A stretch of DNA of 64,000 nucleotides from Bog-793 sp963785415 (GTDB lineage Bacteria; Actinomycetota; Acidimicrobiia; Acidimicrobiales; Bog-793), in the NCBI GenBank assembly GCA_963785415.1, contig CAWAVB010000001.1, forward strand, positions 1,302,001-1,366,000. The letters are read 5' to 3'. Position numbers and translations under genes: made by a program. Shown here one piece after another: positions 62,050 to 64,000 of the stretch. The notes below the pieces were generated by a model that saw nothing but the letters and a program-made list of their open reading frames with translations, was not told the origin of the DNA and did not search any database. Each line of letters begins with the position of its first letter. Position 1 is the stretch's first letter.

Positions 62050-63057
62050 TCAGCCCGCCGGGGCCGGACGGACAGCCACCAACCGGTCGCAGGCCGCGTC
62101 GAAAGCCGGGTCGAGGACGCGTCGCGCCGGATCGGCGTCGTGCCACTCGACGATCTCGGCCGCGCCGACCCGGAACGGGATCGTCGCCACCCATCCGGGA
62201 ACGAGGGACTTGATCTTGCGATTGTCGAACACCAGCGAATGCGCCTTGTCGCCGAGCAGCCCGTCGCCCCACTCGGCGTCCACCGCGGCGATCACCTCCG
62301 ACGGGACGTGCACGATCGACGGCTCGGCACCGGCGGCGGCACCGAGCATGCGCGCGATCTCGTCCCAGGTCAAGACCTCGTCCGAGGTGATGTGGAAGCT
62401 GTCGCCGACGGCGCGCCGCTCCCCGAGGAGCCCGACGAAGGCCCGGGCGAAGTCGTCGTGGTGGGTGAGCGTCCACAGCGACGTGCCGTCGCCGTGGACG
62501 ACGACCGGCGCCCCGCGGCGCATGCGGTCGACGACGGTCCACCCTCCGGTGAACGGCACCGAGGTTCGATCGTAGGTGTGGGAGGGCCGGACGATCGTCG
62601 CCGGGAAGCCCTCGTCCCGGTAGGCGGCGACAAGGACGTCCTCGCAGGCGATCTTGTCCCGGGAGTAACGCCAGTACGGGTTGCGCAGCGGGGTCGACTC
62701 GACGACCGGCAGGCGGGCGGGCGGCGTCTGGTACGCCGAGGCCGAGCTGATGAAGACGTACTGGCCGATCCTGCCCCGGAGCAGTTCGAGGTCGGCCCGG
62801 ACGTGGTCCGGGGTGTAGGCGACGAACTCGACGACGACGTCGAACTCGGCACGTCCGAGCACGTCGCGCATCGAAGACGGGTCCCGGGCGTCGGCGACGA
62901 GCACGTGGGCCTCTGGCGGCAGCGGCCGCAACCGCGTCACGCCCCGGTTCACCACATGCAGATCCGCGCCGGTCTCGACGACGCGCCGCGCGCACGCCGA
63001 GCTGATGATGCCGGTACCGCCGATGAAAAGGATGCGCTGGGTTGTCACAGCACACAC
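62050..63057 (-). CDS. NAD-dependent epimerase/dehydratase (extended SDR)
   Basis: 335 residues. Rossmann start RILFIGGTGIISSACAR, VFISSASAYQ (Ser of the catalytic set) and YSRDKIACED, which holds the Tyr-x3-Lys pair, with SHTYD region following. It acts on a nucleotide sugar or similar substrate; the exact one is not evident. Start ATG 63057 or GTG 63048. No sugar genes flank it. Confidence 0.85.
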   Translation of the reverse strand: MCAVTTQRILFIGGTGIISSACARRVVETGADLHVVNRGVTRLRPLPPEAHVLVADARDPSSMRDVLGRAEFDVVVEFVAYTPDHVRADLELLRGRIGQYVFISSASAYQTPPARLPVVESTPLRNPYWRYSRDKIACEDVLVAAYRDEGFPATIVRPSHTYDRTSVPFTGGWTVVDRMRRGAPVVVHGDGTSLWTLTHHDDFARAFVGLLGERRAVGDSFHITSDEVLTWDEIARMLGAAAGAEPSIVHVPSEVIAAVDAEWGDGLLGDKAHSLVFDNRKIKSLVPGWVATIPFRVGAAEIVEWHDADPARRVLDPAFDAACDRLVAVRPAPAG

Positions 63058-63105
63058 ATAGCACGGCGCCGTGGCGCCGTGGCGTCCGGCGGTCGGGGCC
63101 CGCGC

Positions 63106-64000
63106 CTACGCGCCGACCGGCAGGCCCGCGAACGACGCGACGACGCCGACCGCGCCGGCGGCCAGCAGCCCGAGGACGACGTTGCGCCGCAGCGCCACGA
63201 CCCAGACGAGCGCGGCGGCGAGCACGCCGACCTGCCAGACGTGGGAGAGCGCGAGTCCGAGCGGGATCGACGCCCCGGCGATCGCTCCGATCGCCGCGGG
63301 TCCCGCCCCGGTGAGGAACGCCTGGACACCGCCGTTCGTCCGGAGCCGCCCGAAATGCGGGGCCCCGAACAGGACGAACCCGAACGACGGCGCGAACGCG
63401 ACAAGCGCGGCGATAAGACCCCCGCGCAGCCTCGCCGCGGCGTAGCCGACGACGGCGACGGTCTGGACGACCGGACCGGGGGTGATCTGGCCGAGCGCCA
63501 CCGCGTTCAGGAACTGGGCGTTCGTCATCCAGTGGAAGGTATGGACGGCGTCTGACTGCATGAGCGGCACGATGACGAAGCCCCCGCCGTAGGAGAGGGC
63601 ACCGATCTTGAACGCCTCCCAGACCACCGCGCCGATGCCCCCGACCGAGGCCACCGCGGCGAACAGGGGGAGGACGACGAACCCGCGCAGCGCCGCCGGC
63701 GGCCGGTTCCGCAACTCGCGCACGGCGACCTCGACCGCGCCGCACGCCGCGAGGACGAGGACGAGGAACGGCCCGATCGTCGCCGCCGCGACACCGCCGG
63801 CGAGCGCGTAGGCGATCCAGCGCGCCCGCTCGGCGGGTCGCCGGCCGATCCGCCTCCAGCTCGACGGCATGAGACCCATCGCCGCGTTGAGCGCGACCGC
63901 GGCGACCGCGGCCCCCGCCCCCGCGGCGGCGCCCTTCACCCACTGCGGCGGGTTGTGCGACAAGAACAACGCCGAGAGCGCCAGGATGGCGACGAGCCCC
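63106..64000 (-). CDS. chrA: Chromate transporter ChrA family, 5' end outside window
   Basis: The frame is open to the right edge. About 298 residues are visible: membrane segments ending the first CHR domain, then a complete second CHR domain starting near FKIGALSYGGGFVIVPLMQSDAV, with GQITPGPVVQTVAVVGYAAA and a final hydrophobic pair. Long-chain ChrA proteins have two such halves; most of the first half lies beyond the edge. Exports chromate or a related oxyanion. The symbol follows the family only. Confidence 0.85.
   Translation of the reverse strand, partial: GLVAILALSALFLSHNPPQWVKGAAAGAGAAVAAVALNAAMGLMPSSWRRIGRRPAERARWIAYALAGGVAAATIGPFLVLVLAACGAVEVAVRELRNRPPAALRGFVVLPLFAAVASVGGIGAVVWEAFKIGALSYGGGFVIVPLMQSDAVHTFHWMTNAQFLNAVALGQITPGPVVQTVAVVGYAAARLRGGLIAALVAFAPSFGFVLFGAPHFGRLRTNGGVQAFLTGAGPAAIGAIAGASIPLGLALSHVWQVGVLAAALVWVVALRRNVVLGLLAAGAVGVVASFAGLPVGA

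Overview
The window is high-GC DNA with strong GC bias at third codon positions. It carries a WhiB protein, an orphan GlnR-type regulator beside glnA, a CsoR repressor, an actinobacterial topA-tmk-holB order, and a WhiB4-like gene next to two ArsA-type ATPases. This points to an actinobacterium (Actinomycetota). An archaeal/eukaryotic-type ProRS, a pyruvate:ferredoxin oxidoreductase and SVSC/FCVAV repeat proteins would suit a deep lineage such as Acidimicrobiia, but that placement is inference.

Layout. (1) 1-1250: edge of a probable older genomic island. It has a 3'-truncated exported-protein gene, an 11-bp-spaced repeat pair and a tRNA-Lys 3' fragment that looks like an att scar. (2) 1415-7905: exported protein, DUF4118 membrane protein, a CsoR-regulated permease with two YHS domains and a visible operator, acylphosphatase, and a DrrAB-type ABC exporter. 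(3) 7991-14206: a coupled redox operon of GltD-like Fe-S flavoprotein, pyruvate:ferredoxin oxidoreductase and a dihydroorotate-dehydrogenase-like flavoprotein. (4) 14673-35338: core chromosome. It holds a DUF5666 repeat protein, EamA exporter, GNAT, holB-tmk-topA, HAD phosphatase, sigma factor, nadE, glnA with a glnR-like gene, RidA, erpA, mrp, whiB with two ArsA-type ATPases, a receiver protein and a CBS protein running into tRNA-Pro.

(5) 35362-54563: a 19.2-kb integrated element at tRNA-Pro(CGG), bounded by a 43-bp direct repeat (42/43 identical). It has a tyrosine integrase, a highly structured non-coding stretch, an excisionase-like gene, and a tightly overlapping operon with a DUF3987 primase/helicase-type protein and two paralogous HTH proteins. 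Next come two inverted arrays of 9-bp iteron-like repeats, a serine recombinase, a group of secreted or anchored proteins with an embedded XRE regulator, and a tandem pair of HipA/PI-kinase-like proteins behind paired operator-like sites. A micro-operon ending in a lone phage-tail-like gene and a DUF3800 protein complete it. I see no capsid, portal, terminase, FtsK/Tra or relaxase gene, so it looks like an integrative element or phage satellite rather than a complete prophage or ICE. It is the best candidate for undescribed biology here.

(6) 54793-64000: core chromosome again, with a CHAP hydrolase, proS, lysC-asd, two cyclophilins, an SDR epimerase and a truncated chromate transporter. Many starts below were set by Shine-Dalgarno position, 4-nt stop/start overlaps, or the first residue of the conserved domain.
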